A stretch of 64,000 nt of DNA from Rhodoferax_B sp049316285 (GTDB taxonomy: Bacteria; Pseudomonadota; Gammaproteobacteria; Burkholderiales; Burkholderiaceae_C), in assembly GCF_049316285.1 (NCBI RefSeq), contig NZ_JBMOXA010000023.1:1-64000 (forward strand), given 5' to 3'. The notes beneath the pieces are model-generated. The model ran no database searches. It was not told the DNA's origin and saw only the letters and a program-made list of their open reading frames with translations. Made by a program: the position numbers and the translations under genes. This document shows, piece after piece, positions 45,150 through 54,285 of this stretch. Position 1 is the stretch's first letter, and each line of letters opens with the position of its first letter.

Positions 45150-46277
45150 TTAGAAGATGACACGTACGCCGGTGACCAAACCGGTTTGGGAGCCGCCTGC
45201 CAATGGATTGCTGCCGCCAGCACCGCCACTCACGGAAATGGCGAGTGTCCCGTCGTTGTTGATCCGGCCCGCGGCGGCATAGACCGCGGTGGTTTTGGAT
45301 AGGTTGTAAGTGCCGCGCAGAACACCCATCAAAGCCTTGTTGCCCGAGTCTTTGAATTTGAGCTGCGAATACTGCGCATCCACGACGAAGGCCGGCGTCA
45401 CGGGATAACTGGCGCCAATGAAGTAGAGGTCGCTGCGGGGTGTTGTTGCACTGCCTTCGTTGTTGCGGTGGACCAGGCCGGCGCCGATTTTCAAACCACC
45501 GAACTTCACATAGCCGTTGACCGTGGTGCGCTTGTCGGAGAGTGCGGAAGACGTCAGGCCTAGGGCGGTCCAGGAGCCAGCGCCGCCATTCAATTGGTCA
45601 AGTGCAGCAGCGATGCCCCAGTTCGCCTGGTCAAACTTCGCCATCACCGACCATTCCCTGCAGGCGCTGCTGTCGTTGGCGACTTCACCGCCGCAATTGG
45701 TGCCGCCGGGGTTGTTTGGCACCGGGTTGGCGGTGTCGCGCCCGAAGCTGTAACTCGCGCCAATCGAAAGGTCTGAGAACTTGGCACGATAGCTGAGGGC
45801 ATTGTCGGCGCGGGCGTTGGGGAGGTAGTTGTCCAGCGAACCCAAACTGAATGTCATGGGGCCAATCACGTCGGCGTCCAGCAGGGACCAGAAGAGCATC
45901 GTGTATTGCCGGCCCAGGGCCACAGTGCCCCAGTTGCCGCTGAGGCCTACGAAGGCTTGACGACCGAACATGCGGCCCCCTTGGTTGAGCACGCCACTGT
46001 CCGAGCCGAAGCCGCTCTCCAGGGTGAACACGGTTTTTAATCCGCCGCCCAAGTCCTCCGTCCCTCGCATGCCCCAACGCGAGGGCAGGCCGGTTGTGGC
46101 GGTGGGCATACGTGTGATGCTGGCGCCGGCAGCCCCTACATTGCTGACGTGTTCTACGGCGGCATCAACGATGCCATAAAGTGTCACCTGCTGCGCGCTC
46201 ACGGCCGTGGTTGCGAGTGCGGCGCTGGCGCAGAGCAGGGCGCTCAATCCTGTCGTGGCGGGGCTTTTCTTTGTCAT
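45150..46277 (-). CDS. Gram-negative trimeric porin, Omp32-like
   Basis: A 375-residue outer-membrane porin with a signal peptide (ending TTAVSAQ), the betaproteobacterial start QVTLYGIVDAAVEHVSNVG and the conserved RWGMRGTEDLGGGLKTVF. It ends in phenylalanine (VTGVRVIF), the outer-membrane sorting residue. ATG at 46277 follows GGAGACC. It probably lets aromatic acids cross the outer membrane for the neighbouring import and demethylation genes. The two cysteines (NCGG, SACRE) in one loop could form a disulfide. Confidence 0.92.
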   Translation of the reverse strand: MTKKSPATTGLSALLCASAALATTAVSAQQVTLYGIVDAAVEHVSNVGAAGASITRMPTATTGLPSRWGMRGTEDLGGGLKTVFTLESGFGSDSGVLNQGGRMFGRQAFVGLSGNWGTVALGRQYTMLFWSLLDADVIGPMTFSLGSLDNYLPNARADNALSYRAKFSDLSIGASYSFGRDTANPVPNNPGGTNCGGEVANDSSACREWSVMAKFDQANWGIAAALDQLNGGAGSWTALGLTSSALSDKRTTVNGYVKFGGLKIGAGLVHRNNEGSATTPRSDLYFIGASYPVTPAFVVDAQYSQLKFKDSGNKALMGVLRGTYNLSKTTAVYAAAGRINNDGTLAISVSGGAGGSNPLAGGSQTGLVTGVRVIF

Positions 46278-46436
46278 TGTGGTCTCCGGTGGTGCTAAAA
46301 ATGGCGCGCGTGTTTTTACCAAGGCACGCGGCCAGGTCTTCTTCTCAAAAATGGAATGGGCGAATGGGCCCATGGGTAGGGCCGGGCACGTCGACGAGGG
46401 GTTCATCTGCGGCCACCGAACCCGTGCCTTCGCGGC

Positions 46437-47600
46437 TTACTTGCCTGGGTCTTTGACGCCAGCGACTTTGTCGATTTCGATGTTGTAGAGCTGCCCTTCG
46501 CGGCGTTCCACCTTGCGGATGTAGATGTCCTGGAGGATGTCGCGTGTTTGCGCATCGATGCTGATGGGGCCGCGTGGGCTTTCAAACGAGAGCCCCTTCA
46601 TCGCATCGACCAATGCCTGACCCTTGCCCTGACCCTTTGTTTTCTCCAGCGCAGCGTAGATGACGGCCATACCGTCATAACCGCCAACGGCCATGAAGTT
46701 GGGGCGCTGGCCTTTGTTCGCAGCTCCAAAATCGGCAACGAATTTGCGGTTCAGCGCGGAGTCGTGTGCAGCCGAGTAATGAAACGATGTGACAACACCA
46801 GTGGCCGCATCGCCCATGTCGTTGAGCTGGTCATCGTCGGTGATGCCGCCGTCGCCTATCAGCCTGATCCCGGCCTTGTCTAGGCCGCGCTCGGTGAATT
46901 GCTTCATCAGCGCTGCACCCGGCCCCGAAGGGACAAAAACGAACACCGCATCGGGGGCTGAATCCCGCACGCGTTGAAGAAACGGTGCGAAGTCCGGATT
47001 GCGCATCGGCACACGCAAGGTCTCGACCACTTTGCCGCCAGAGGCCTGCAGGCGCTCGGAGAAGATTTTCTCGGCGTCCAGGCCAGGCCCGTAGTCCGAG
47101 ACCAGGGTGACCACTTTGCTGATCTTGTTCTTGGCAGCCCATTGCGCCATGGTGGAGGCACTTTGGTACAGCGTGTAGCTGGTGCGTACAAAGAAGGGGG
47201 ATGTGGCGACCGCGCTAGACGTTGCCGCCGCCATGATCACCGCAGGTGTCTGCGACTGCGTGGCAACGGAGGCGGCCGAGAGCGCGCTGGGGGTCAAACC
47301 AAAGCCTGCAAGCACGTTGACCCTGCCACTGGTGACCAACTCGCTTGCCAAGCGTTTTGTGGCGTCTGGAACACCGCCGTCATCCTTCAGGATGAGCTCC
47401 ACCTTGCGACCGGCGACGGTTGATCCGGCATGCGCCATGTACAGCTTGACGGCTGCTTCGATCTGCTTTCCGGTGGAGGCGAAAGGACCGGTCATCGGAA
47501 GAATCAGGCCAATTTTGAAGGACTCGTCTTGGGCGTTGGCGCTGCCTACAAGTCCCAGAACCGAACAGGCCAGCAGAGATAACAAGCTGCGTTTTTTCAT
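46437..47600 (-). CDS. Branched-chain-amino-acid-type ABC transporter binding protein (LivK/HmgA-like)
   Basis: A 387-residue periplasmic binding protein of the type I fold. The signal peptide ends GLVGSANAQ and the mature start FKIGLILPMTGPFASTGKQ is the family signature. Relatives beside aromatic catabolic genes bind aromatic acids rather than amino acids. No permease or ATPase genes accompany it here. ATG at 47600 (MKKRSLL) is chosen; a MarR-type operator lies 49 nt upstream. Confidence 0.9.
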   Translation of the reverse strand: MKKRSLLSLLACSVLGLVGSANAQDESFKIGLILPMTGPFASTGKQIEAAVKLYMAHAGSTVAGRKVELILKDDGGVPDATKRLASELVTSGRVNVLAGFGLTPSALSAASVATQSQTPAVIMAAATSSAVATSPFFVRTSYTLYQSASTMAQWAAKNKISKVVTLVSDYGPGLDAEKIFSERLQASGGKVVETLRVPMRNPDFAPFLQRVRDSAPDAVFVFVPSGPGAALMKQFTERGLDKAGIRLIGDGGITDDDQLNDMGDAATGVVTSFHYSAAHDSALNRKFVADFGAANKGQRPNFMAVGGYDGMAVIYAALEKTKGQGKGQALVDAMKGLSFESPRGPISIDAQTRDILQDIYIRKVERREGQLYNIEIDKVAGVKDPGK

Positions 47601-47649
47601 TTTTGTCTCGTGAGTTGTTGTGGGGACCACTTGATGTGGCTTCATTGTG

Positions 47650-47678
47650 TATGCTGAATCAGAATTAGTGTACTGAAT
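47650..47678. promoter_or_regulatory. MarR-type operator before the LivK-porin-fdhA unit
   Basis: TATGCTGAAT (47650-47659) and TGTACTGAAT (47669-47678), separated by 9 bp, reproduce the spacing and sequence of 42967-42995 (TATGCTGAAT, 9 bp, TTTACTGAAT). The left arms are less complete here (TTAG before the second half-site). Same orientation relative to the downstream gene in both cases. Confidence 0.72.
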
Positions 47679-48146
47679 GAAAATTGGCAAATCAACGCCC
47701 AGGATTTGATTTCACATGAGGGGTTTCCCTGCTTGTTGTCGACGACCCAGCCTGGGCTGACGGGTTCAGAAATTGTTGTCAGGAGGGGGCAGAGCTTGCA
47801 GCCTGCGCACTTGGCATTGCGCTGTGCGTAGCGGTTTGGGTCAGGGCTCAAGTTGCTCGGTGCACGGCAGGTGTTGGGGCTGCCACCGATCAATGCAAAA
47901 GATGTTGATGACTTTGGCGGGGCGTGTTGTCACAGCGTCACGCCGCAAACGGGCAGCGATACCAACCCTCTGTTGCCGACTTTCATTCGCGGGAATACTT
48001 TCTATCCTGGTTGGCCAGCAAGCCATGAGAGTTGTTGGCGCCCATCCAGTGTGCTGTCCCTGTGATACGTGAGCAAAGTCTGCAGAGCTTTGCCATGCTT
48101 GGCAGTCGCGGTCCGCGAAACGGCCAACAAGATTCGTCGTATTGGC
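47679..48146. other. 468-nt region without a supported gene
   Basis: Lies between the operator at 47650 and the IS630 remnant. Small open frames exist on both strands but none looks like a known family or has a sensible ribosome binding site. Base composition is less GC-skewed by codon position than in neighbouring genes, in keeping with decayed or noncoding DNA. Confidence 0.45.
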
Positions 48147-49085
48147 TCACGAAGTCGTCCATGCGTTGAACCCATTGCTTGACGCCGGTGAACCAGCCCC
48201 TTCAGATAACTTTTCAATAATCAGCGCGAACAGGTGTTCGACCCGGTTGAGCCTGGTGCTGCAGGTCGGGAGTACGTGTGTGTGCCAATGCGCCCGTGCA
48301 GCTAGCCAGGATTTGAACTTGTAACGGCTGTGCTTAGCCTGGTTGTCCGGGATGCCATGAAGGCCCAGCATGGCCGGCCTGGCATCTTCCATCGCCTGCA
48401 GGAATGACAGGCAGTCTTGGAGACTATGGCGCAGCCTTGCTGTATGCCAGTAAGGCTCCATGGAGTACATCGAGTGCTGCAAACAGCGTCTTGACTCCGT
48501 AGCGCTTACAGTCGTGGGTTGTGCTTCCAATATAACCAAAGCCCATTGATAGCATGGGCAGCGTACGCTCCAGTGCTTGGCACTGGCTCTTCTCGTCCAC
48601 GCAGATCAGCACTACATTTTCTGCTGGGCTCAGGTACAGGCCGACAGCATCCCGCAACTTCTTCGCGAAGAAGGCATCGGTTGATAGCCTGAACTCTCGC
48701 TGTGGTGGGCCGCAGCCCAAACGCTTGGAAGTGGCGCTGTAGGCTGCTTTTGGAGATGCCCGTCTCCGCCGCTACCGAGCGCATGCTTCAGTGTGTCTAG
48801 CCATCAGCCGGTTTGGTGAGCAGTGTTTTCTGGATCAACTGCACCACCTTCTCGTCGTTGATGGTGCGTGCAGGCCCGGGACCCATCGTATAGACCAGCC
48901 ACGCGATGAGTGATGAAACCGGCACGCCATTTGCCAACGGGCGCCTGGCGCATTTTGAGCATTGCGGTGATTGACAGATGGTCTTGGCCATCGGCGTTGT
49001 ACAAAACAATGCGTGCTCGTACCACCAGCGCTGCAGGCAGCGGGCGGCTGCGCACGAACGACTCAAGCTGCATATGCTCTGCCAC
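48147..49085 (-). pseudogene. IS630 family transposase, degenerate
   Basis: Pieces in three frames together reconstruct an IS630/Tc1-like DDE transposase. From the 5' end at 49085: LESFVRSRPLPAALVVRARI and VGKWRAGFI (HTH region), a frame change near 48860 to RTINDEKVVQLIQKTL, in-frame TAG (48797-48799) and TGA (48788-48790) codons, then VAAETGISKSSLQRHFQAFG. A second frame change near 48718 gives KLRDAVGLYLSPAENVVLIC with the first catalytic Asp in VDEKSQ, and a third near 48440 gives the last part (NRVEHLFALIIEKL, with the final catalytic acidic residue). Several disabling mutations mean it is inactive. No terminal inverted repeats were identified. Confidence 0.85.
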
Positions 49086-49195
49086 GCTCAGATCGCATTG
49101 CTCTTAGTGCCTGCCTGTACTCATCGCGACATGCTCTTTGCAAAGATACCGCATTCGCATTCTCTATTTATGCAAGGTTTCCACGGGACAGCGCA

Positions 49196-50680
49196 TCAGG
49201 CGCTTACCGTATTAAATACCGAAGTGCTTTGGCTCAAGCGGCTGGCTTGCTCGCGCATGCTTTCCGCAGCGGCGGAGGATTGCTCGACCAGCGCGGCGTT
49301 CTGTTGTGTCATCTGGTCGAGCTGGCTGATCGCCTGATTGGCTCGGGCGATCTCGCTGCTCTGATGGGCTGAAGCACTGGCGATGCCATCAATCAGGCTG
49401 GCCACACGTTGTACCGCCGTTTCAATTTCTTTCATCGACGCGCCGGCGGCCTGCACGTGTTTGGCACCGTCGGCCACCTCTTGTGTGGACTGGTTGATGA
49501 GGCTTTTGATGTCCTTGGCGGCAGCGGCCGAGCGTTGCGCCAGGCTGCGCACTTCAGACGCCACCACCGCAAAGCCGCGGCCCTGCTCACCGGCGCGCGC
49601 AGCCTCTACCGCCGCGTTTAATGCGAGGATGTTGGTTTGAAACGCAATGCTGTCGATGAGGCTGGTGATGTCGGCGATCTTGCTGGCGCTGACGTCTATG
49701 GCCTGCATGGTGGCCACAACTTCGGCCACCACCTCACCACCCTTGGTGGCAGCGCCGGAGGCTCTGCCGGCCAGGTCGTTGGCTTCGTTTGCCGATGTTG
49801 CAGTCTGGCCGATGCCGCTGGTCAGCTGTGCCATGGCTGCCGCGGTTTGCTGCAGGCTGGACGCAGTCTGCTCGGTGCGTGTCGACAGGTCGGCATTGCC
49901 GCTGGCAATTTCTGCGCTGGTCTGGTTGATGGTGTGTGTAGCGGCCTGCACTTCGTGCACGGCGTTGTTGATGCGGCTCAAGGCATCTTTCAGGCGTGCG
50001 GAGGTTGTGCCCGCCGCAAAATTGCGGCCACTGGTGTCCAGGTGGATGTGCTCGTCTGCCGTGAGTTGCTCGACCAGGTCAACCAACTGCACCTGTTCCA
50101 CGGCCCGCTGTTGCATACGCACGGCAATCAGCACTTGAAACGCTGTTTGAACGATCACGTAGCCGGCGTGGACCAGCACGCGGCCGAAATTCGGCTCGGT
50201 GAGGCAATACACGTTCATGCCGGAGAACTGCAAACGATCAAACAGGATGTGATGAACTGCGATCACCGCCGCCCCGGTGACGATAGGCGCCCAATGCCGG
50301 TACACCAGCAAAAAAGCCAACGAGACGAATACGCCGAAGTGGTACTCCAGCATGCCGCGCGCTAGCTGTATGTGCAGCGCCACCATCACCATGGTGGCCA
50401 CCGCCATGGTGTGTGCACAAAACGTGGAGCCGCCAAAACGCGCCTGCACCAGCAGCACCAAAACCAGCACCGGCAACGCAACACCGAGAGCCACACTGGT
50501 GTCGCCCCACTGCAGGCCGATGGCGATGGCCACCAGGGTCTGCAACACAATCGCGCCGACCATGATGCGGTCGGCTTCACGCCAGGCGGTTTCTCGCCAG
50601 GACGTCTTGCGCGGGGTGAACCCGGGGGCGGAGGAGGGGGTGCGTTGGGCAACACTGGAAATCTGGGCGGCTGTGGTCAT
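49196..50680 (-). CDS. Methyl-accepting chemotaxis protein without a periplasmic domain
   Basis: A 494-residue chemoreceptor. About five or six hydrophobic segments fill residues 35-205 (e.g. AIVLQTLVAIAIGLQWG, LGVALPVLVLVLLVQA), with short loops and no extracytoplasmic ligand domain. The cytoplasmic signalling domain follows, including the conserved hairpin tip IDSIAFQTNILALNAAVEAA then ARAGEQGRGFAVVASEVR and flanking methylation helices. It would signal through CheW/CheA. A membrane-embedded or energy-type stimulus is inferred. ATG at 50680 (MTTAAQ) is chosen over GTG at 50710. Confidence 0.92.
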   Translation of the reverse strand: MTTAAQISSVAQRTPSSAPGFTPRKTSWRETAWREADRIMVGAIVLQTLVAIAIGLQWGDTSVALGVALPVLVLVLLVQARFGGSTFCAHTMAVATMVMVALHIQLARGMLEYHFGVFVSLAFLLVYRHWAPIVTGAAVIAVHHILFDRLQFSGMNVYCLTEPNFGRVLVHAGYVIVQTAFQVLIAVRMQQRAVEQVQLVDLVEQLTADEHIHLDTSGRNFAAGTTSARLKDALSRINNAVHEVQAATHTINQTSAEIASGNADLSTRTEQTASSLQQTAAAMAQLTSGIGQTATSANEANDLAGRASGAATKGGEVVAEVVATMQAIDVSASKIADITSLIDSIAFQTNILALNAAVEAARAGEQGRGFAVVASEVRSLAQRSAAAAKDIKSLINQSTQEVADGAKHVQAAGASMKEIETAVQRVASLIDGIASASAHQSSEIARANQAISQLDQMTQQNAALVEQSSAAAESMREQASRLSQSTSVFNTVSA

Positions 50681-50966
50681 GGCGTAGTTCCGATCTATGG
50701 CGCATGGCACTCCAAAAAAGCTGCCATGCCAAAGTAGAGAGGCTGGTCAGCGCTGAAGGTGTGTGCGTTCTGAGGATACCTATCGTCAAGCCAAGACGCA
50801 ACGTGGATCACACCGCTTCTGTGAGGGGCAACAGGTGGTGTTGCGCGGATCACAATTCCACGGATGGCACGCTGCAGCAATGCAGAGGGTGCCTGTCCGC
50901 GAGGACAAGGCATAGAGGCCGTGACGACCGCCGCCCTGCCGTGCAGCGCAGCCCTGAGTGTTGGCG

Positions 50967-52250
50967 TCAGTAGCGCGGATTTGTGCCGCCAAAGGCCGGG
51001 TTGTACTTGCGCATCTGGCCGAGGTCATCGCGGTTCTGTATGCCGCATTCGAGGTACTGCTGATGCAGCTTTTGCAGCTGGGATGGGGCAATTTCAACGC
51101 CCAGGCCTGGTGTTGTTGGTACCTTCACCGAACCCTCGACAAACGCCAGCCGCCCACCCTTGATGACCTCTTCCTCCTGCCACGGGTAGTGTGTGTCGCA
51201 GGCATAGGTCAGGTTGGGGATGGCGGCCGCGACGTGTGTCATCGCCATCAGGCTGATGCCCAGGTGAGAGTTGGAGTGCATGGACATGCCCATGTCGAAC
51301 ACGGCACACATGCGCGCCAGGGCAACGGTGGCGCGCAGGCCGCCCCAGTAATGATGATCGGACAGCAGAATCTTCACCGCGTGTGTGGTGGCGTTGCGTT
51401 TGAACTCTTCCATCGAGGTGACGCACATATTGGTGGCGAGCGGCGCACGACAGTGTTTGGCCAACTCGGCCATGCCTTCCTGACCGGGTGTCGGGTCTTC
51501 GTAGTATTCAAGCAAGTCATCCAGCTCTTGGGCGGCGGCGATACTGGTGGCGAGCGACCAGTTGGCGTTCGGATCGAGCCGTAGCGGTGCGGTCGGAAAT
51601 GCCTTGCGCAACGCTTTCATCGAGGCGATTTCCAGCTTGGGGTCGAACACCCCTCCCTTGAGCTTGATGCTTTGGAAGCCGTATTCGGCCACCATTTTTT
51701 GCGCCTGCACAACGATTTGTTCTGGGCTTACAGCCTCGCCCCAGGCATCCGGCGCGTAGGGGCGGTCGATATGCTCGGCAAACTTGTAAAAGAGGTAGGC
51801 GCTGTAGGGGACCTCCGGGCGAACGGCACCGCCCAGCAGGTCGCAGATCGGCATGCCGAGCATTTGCCCCTGCAGATCCATCATGGCCGCTTCGAAGGCG
51901 CTGATCACCTTTTCGGCGTTCTTGGTGACGTGTGAACCGGTGGCGAGTCCGAACTGTATGGGGCGATCAGCGCTGACGCCGGGCTGTATGGCTGCGCGCA
52001 CCCTGGCTTCCATGGCATTCAACGCAAACGGAGAAAGCCCCAGCAGCAAGTCCTGAGCCTCTCTCAGCGCCCGGAGAACCGACGCGTCGCCATAGGTTTC
52101 CGCGATGCCCACGCGCTGATCCGAGGTTTCGACTTCGACGATGCTACGCAACGCCCACGGCTCGTGGATACCCGCGGCGTTGAGCAACGGGCCGTCGCGG
52201 AAAGCGATGGGTGTGATGCGAACCTGTTTAATCGTCACCTGATTCTTCAT
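50967..52250 (-). CDS. Enolase-superfamily dehydratase, glucarate-dehydratase-like
   Basis: A 427-residue member of the glucarate dehydratase group of the enolase superfamily, which removes water from sugar diacids to give 5-keto-4-deoxyglucarate. Visible active-site motifs are the Lys pair of FQSIKLKGGVFDP, metal ligands in LRLDPNANW and YYEDPTPGQ, the Asp of KILLSDHHYWGG and the His of MHSNSHLGIS. ATG at 52250 (MKNQVTIKQ) is chosen. It lies on the minus strand with the GntR regulator and DapA-like aldolase, fitting sugar-acid breakdown to 2-oxoglutarate semialdehyde or pyruvate. Confidence 0.9.
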   Translation of the reverse strand: MKNQVTIKQVRITPIAFRDGPLLNAAGIHEPWALRSIVEVETSDQRVGIAETYGDASVLRALREAQDLLLGLSPFALNAMEARVRAAIQPGVSADRPIQFGLATGSHVTKNAEKVISAFEAAMMDLQGQMLGMPICDLLGGAVRPEVPYSAYLFYKFAEHIDRPYAPDAWGEAVSPEQIVVQAQKMVAEYGFQSIKLKGGVFDPKLEIASMKALRKAFPTAPLRLDPNANWSLATSIAAAQELDDLLEYYEDPTPGQEGMAELAKHCRAPLATNMCVTSMEEFKRNATTHAVKILLSDHHYWGGLRATVALARMCAVFDMGMSMHSNSHLGISLMAMTHVAAAIPNLTYACDTHYPWQEEEVIKGGRLAFVEGSVKVPTTPGLGVEIAPSQLQKLHQQYLECGIQNRDDLGQMRKYNPAFGGTNPRY

Positions 52251-52378
52251 TCTGCTGGCCCTTTCACTGGCTAACGTCGACGAATGCCGTTGCTGCATGA
52301 GTCACTCAAAATGCTCGCGAACGGTTTTGCGGCGGCATGCTGACTCGCCGGTACGCAGCCGCCTTGTGGCGGCTTTAT

Positions 52379-53068
52379 CTATTTGCCGAACATGCGGTCG
52401 CGCGCGTTTTCCAAATGTTGCCGCATGCCCTGGCTGGCGGCCTGCGGGTCGCGGCGACGTATGGCTTCCAGCACCACCTCGTGTTCTGCCTGCACGACTT
52501 TTTGACGTTCCACACTCTTGGTCAGCGAGAGGCTGCGCATCAGTGTCATGCTGGCCATGATCTGTTCCTGCATCGAGCCAATCGCTGAAATGAAAAACTG
52601 GTTGCGTGTGGCCCGTGCCACGGCCAGGTGGAAATCGAAGTCTTCGCTGGAGCCCAGGCTTTGTTGGGCGATCACGGTGTTGAGTTGCTGAAAGCGCTGT
52701 ATCAGGTCGGCGATTTCCGCTTCACCAGCCTTGGTGGCCGCCAGCGCAGCCGCGCCCGACTCGGTGACGATGCGGAACTCGAAACAGCGCTGCACATCGG
52801 AGAGTGTTTCCAGCGGTGTGAAGCGTGGCAAGTCCGGGTCGGGGCGGCGCTGTACGTAGCTGCCCGAGCCCTGGCGCGTGTTGGTGATGCCATCGGCACG
52901 CAGGCGCGTCAACGCCTCGCGTATGGTCGGGCGCGAAGCCGTGAAACGTTCGGTGAGGGCCAACTCGGTGGGCAGTTTGTCACCCTCGGCGAATTCACCG
53001 TCGATGATGGACTTGAGGATCTCGCGGTAAACCCGGTCGACCAGGCCGCTGCCTTTGCTGCTTTTCAT
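52379..53068 (-). CDS. GntR family regulator, FadR subfamily (FCD domain)
   Basis: A 229-residue repressor-type protein. The N-terminal winged helix has the GntR pattern GDKLPTELALTERFTASRPT and TIREALTRLRADGI; the C-terminal all-helical FCD domain has the metal/ligand residues in EDFDFHLAVARATRN and AEHEVVLEAIRRRD. FadR-type proteins bind T-N-G-T-N3-A-C-N-A palindromes; several such sites lie between the divergent genes at 54027 and 54286. It probably represses the sugar-acid genes on both strands until a pathway intermediate binds. Confidence 0.92.
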   Translation of the reverse strand: MKSSKGSGLVDRVYREILKSIIDGEFAEGDKLPTELALTERFTASRPTIREALTRLRADGITNTRQGSGSYVQRRPDPDLPRFTPLETLSDVQRCFEFRIVTESGAAALAATKAGEAEIADLIQRFQQLNTVIAQQSLGSSEDFDFHLAVARATRNQFFISAIGSMQEQIMASMTLMRSLSLTKSVERQKVVQAEHEVVLEAIRRRDPQAASQGMRQHLENARDRMFGK

Positions 53069-53106
53069 GTTGGCTGGAAAAATAGAGACTGGGGAAGTGC
53101 TGAGTA

Positions 53107-54027
53107 TCAGAACTCTTTATCGTAAGCGAGCAGCGCCAGCGCCTGTGCGCGGATCTCTTCCATGCGATCGGCAGGGCTTGGGCTGAGCAAGGGCAGGTGG
53201 GCCCCCATGTCGGCGATGCCCGACAGGCTGACGGCGTCGTGCAAGACGCGGATCAGCGAAATGGACTCGCGCAAATCCTCCATGGGGAGAAACCGCGCAT
53301 GCAGGGCGGTGGCTGTGCTCATGTCGCCGCGTTTAAGCGCGCGCAGCAGCGCTATGCAGGGTCTGGGGGCGATGCAGCCCGAGCCGGTGGTGAAGGAGGC
53401 CAGTCCAAACTGCTGCAGATGGACCAGTACCGGGCGTTCACCCATGCCACTCACAATGCGCTCGCGCGGCAGACGTTGCACCAGCTCTGCAAGATATGGG
53501 TCCTGCGCCGGATCATCGCGGACGATGGCGTACTTGACGGCTGCAATGCTGCCTTCTTCGACGAGTTTGGCCAGCGTGGCCACGTCTATGTACTGCTCGC
53601 TCTTCAGGTAAAGCGTCAGTGGCATGCCGGCGGCCTGCACCACACGGCGCAAACCATCGGCCACACCGGCGGGCGTGGTGAATCCGGCCATGGGCAGCAC
53701 CATGGCCGTGCGGTAACCGCTGTCGCGCAGCAGTCGGGCCTGGTCCATCATCTTGCCGAAATCCGGGCCTATGGAAGGGATCACGCGGGTGGTGGTGGCC
53801 GCGGCGGCAGCCAGGTCCTCCAGCAGTTGCGCGTAGTCACTCAGTGGGCAGTGGTAGAGGTTGGCGTTGCCGCCGTACAGCAAGGTGCGGTGGCCGCCTG
53901 CTTCCATGTGCCGGATCAAACTGGCGTTTTGAGCGGTATCCAGCGTGAGGTCGGGGCGCCGCGCCAAGGGTGGTACGGCCAGCACGGCGTTGCCGAATTC
54001 TTCTGGAAGCAAGGGGGTCGTGTTCAT
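53107..54027 (-). CDS. Dihydrodipicolinate synthase (DapA) family aldolase/dehydratase
   Basis: A 306-residue TIM-barrel Schiff-base enzyme. The lysine of PLTLYLKSEQY is in the position of the catalytic lysine, and TLLYGGNANLYH replaces the usual GTTGE loop. DapA-family members in sugar-acid clusters act as 5-keto-4-deoxyglucarate dehydratase or 2-keto-3-deoxy-sugar-acid aldolases, which would follow the glucarate-dehydratase-like enzyme. ATG at 54027 (MNTTPLLPE) is chosen because GGAG lies 10 nt upstream. Its promoter faces the ABC transporter genes. Confidence 0.85.
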   Translation of the reverse strand: MNTTPLLPEEFGNAVLAVPPLARRPDLTLDTAQNASLIRHMEAGGHRTLLYGGNANLYHCPLSDYAQLLEDLAAAAATTTRVIPSIGPDFGKMMDQARLLRDSGYRTAMVLPMAGFTTPAGVADGLRRVVQAAGMPLTLYLKSEQYIDVATLAKLVEEGSIAAVKYAIVRDDPAQDPYLAELVQRLPRERIVSGMGERPVLVHLQQFGLASFTTGSGCIAPRPCIALLRALKRGDMSTATALHARFLPMEDLRESISLIRVLHDAVSLSGIADMGAHLPLLSPSPADRMEEIRAQALALLAYDKEF

Positions 54028-54089
54028 GCGTCGGGAACTCCAGAGTGTGTGTTTGGCGGCCATGCGCTAGGCCAGCAAGTGGATGGATA

Positions 54090-54119
54090 TTGTATGACGA
54101 ATATAAAGTTGTCAGACAA
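54090..54119. promoter_or_regulatory. Two GntR/FadR-type operators on the DapA side
   Basis: TTGTATGACGA (54090-54100) and the perfect palindrome TTGTCAGACAA (54109-54119), 19 bp apart, both fit the FadR-subfamily consensus T-N-G-T-N3-A-C-N-A. They lie 63-92 nt upstream of the DapA-like start and on the opposite strand from the ABC transporter genes. Confidence 0.72.
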
Positions 54120-54243
54120 AAAATCATTCGTGTGTAGAGCGAGGTGGCGGATTGCAGCCGTGTGCAGAGACGAAGTGCCTAGTCTTTATTGGTAAAAATG
54201 ACTTAATTTCCCTAGGGTTTGTCCGTGATTGGCGCTGCAAAAG

Positions 54244-54267
54244 TTGTCTGACAAAATTGTTCGATAA
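54244..54267. promoter_or_regulatory. GntR/FadR-type operators just before the ABC transporter genes
   Basis: A perfect palindrome TTGTCTGACAA (54244-54254), the complement of 54109-54119, followed at 54257-54267 by the degenerate copy TTGTTCGATAA. They end 18 nt before the ATG at 54286, so bound regulator would block transcription or translation start of the transporter operon. Confidence 0.72.
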
Positions 54268-54285
54268 CTTGATAGGAGACACCCC

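Noticed and set aside
47642..47893. Small minus-strand open frame with a C-x2-C-x2-C cluster upstream of the LivK-type gene
   Set aside because: It overlaps the MarR-type operator and likely promoter, and the rest of the sequence looks random; three cysteines alone do not support a protein.
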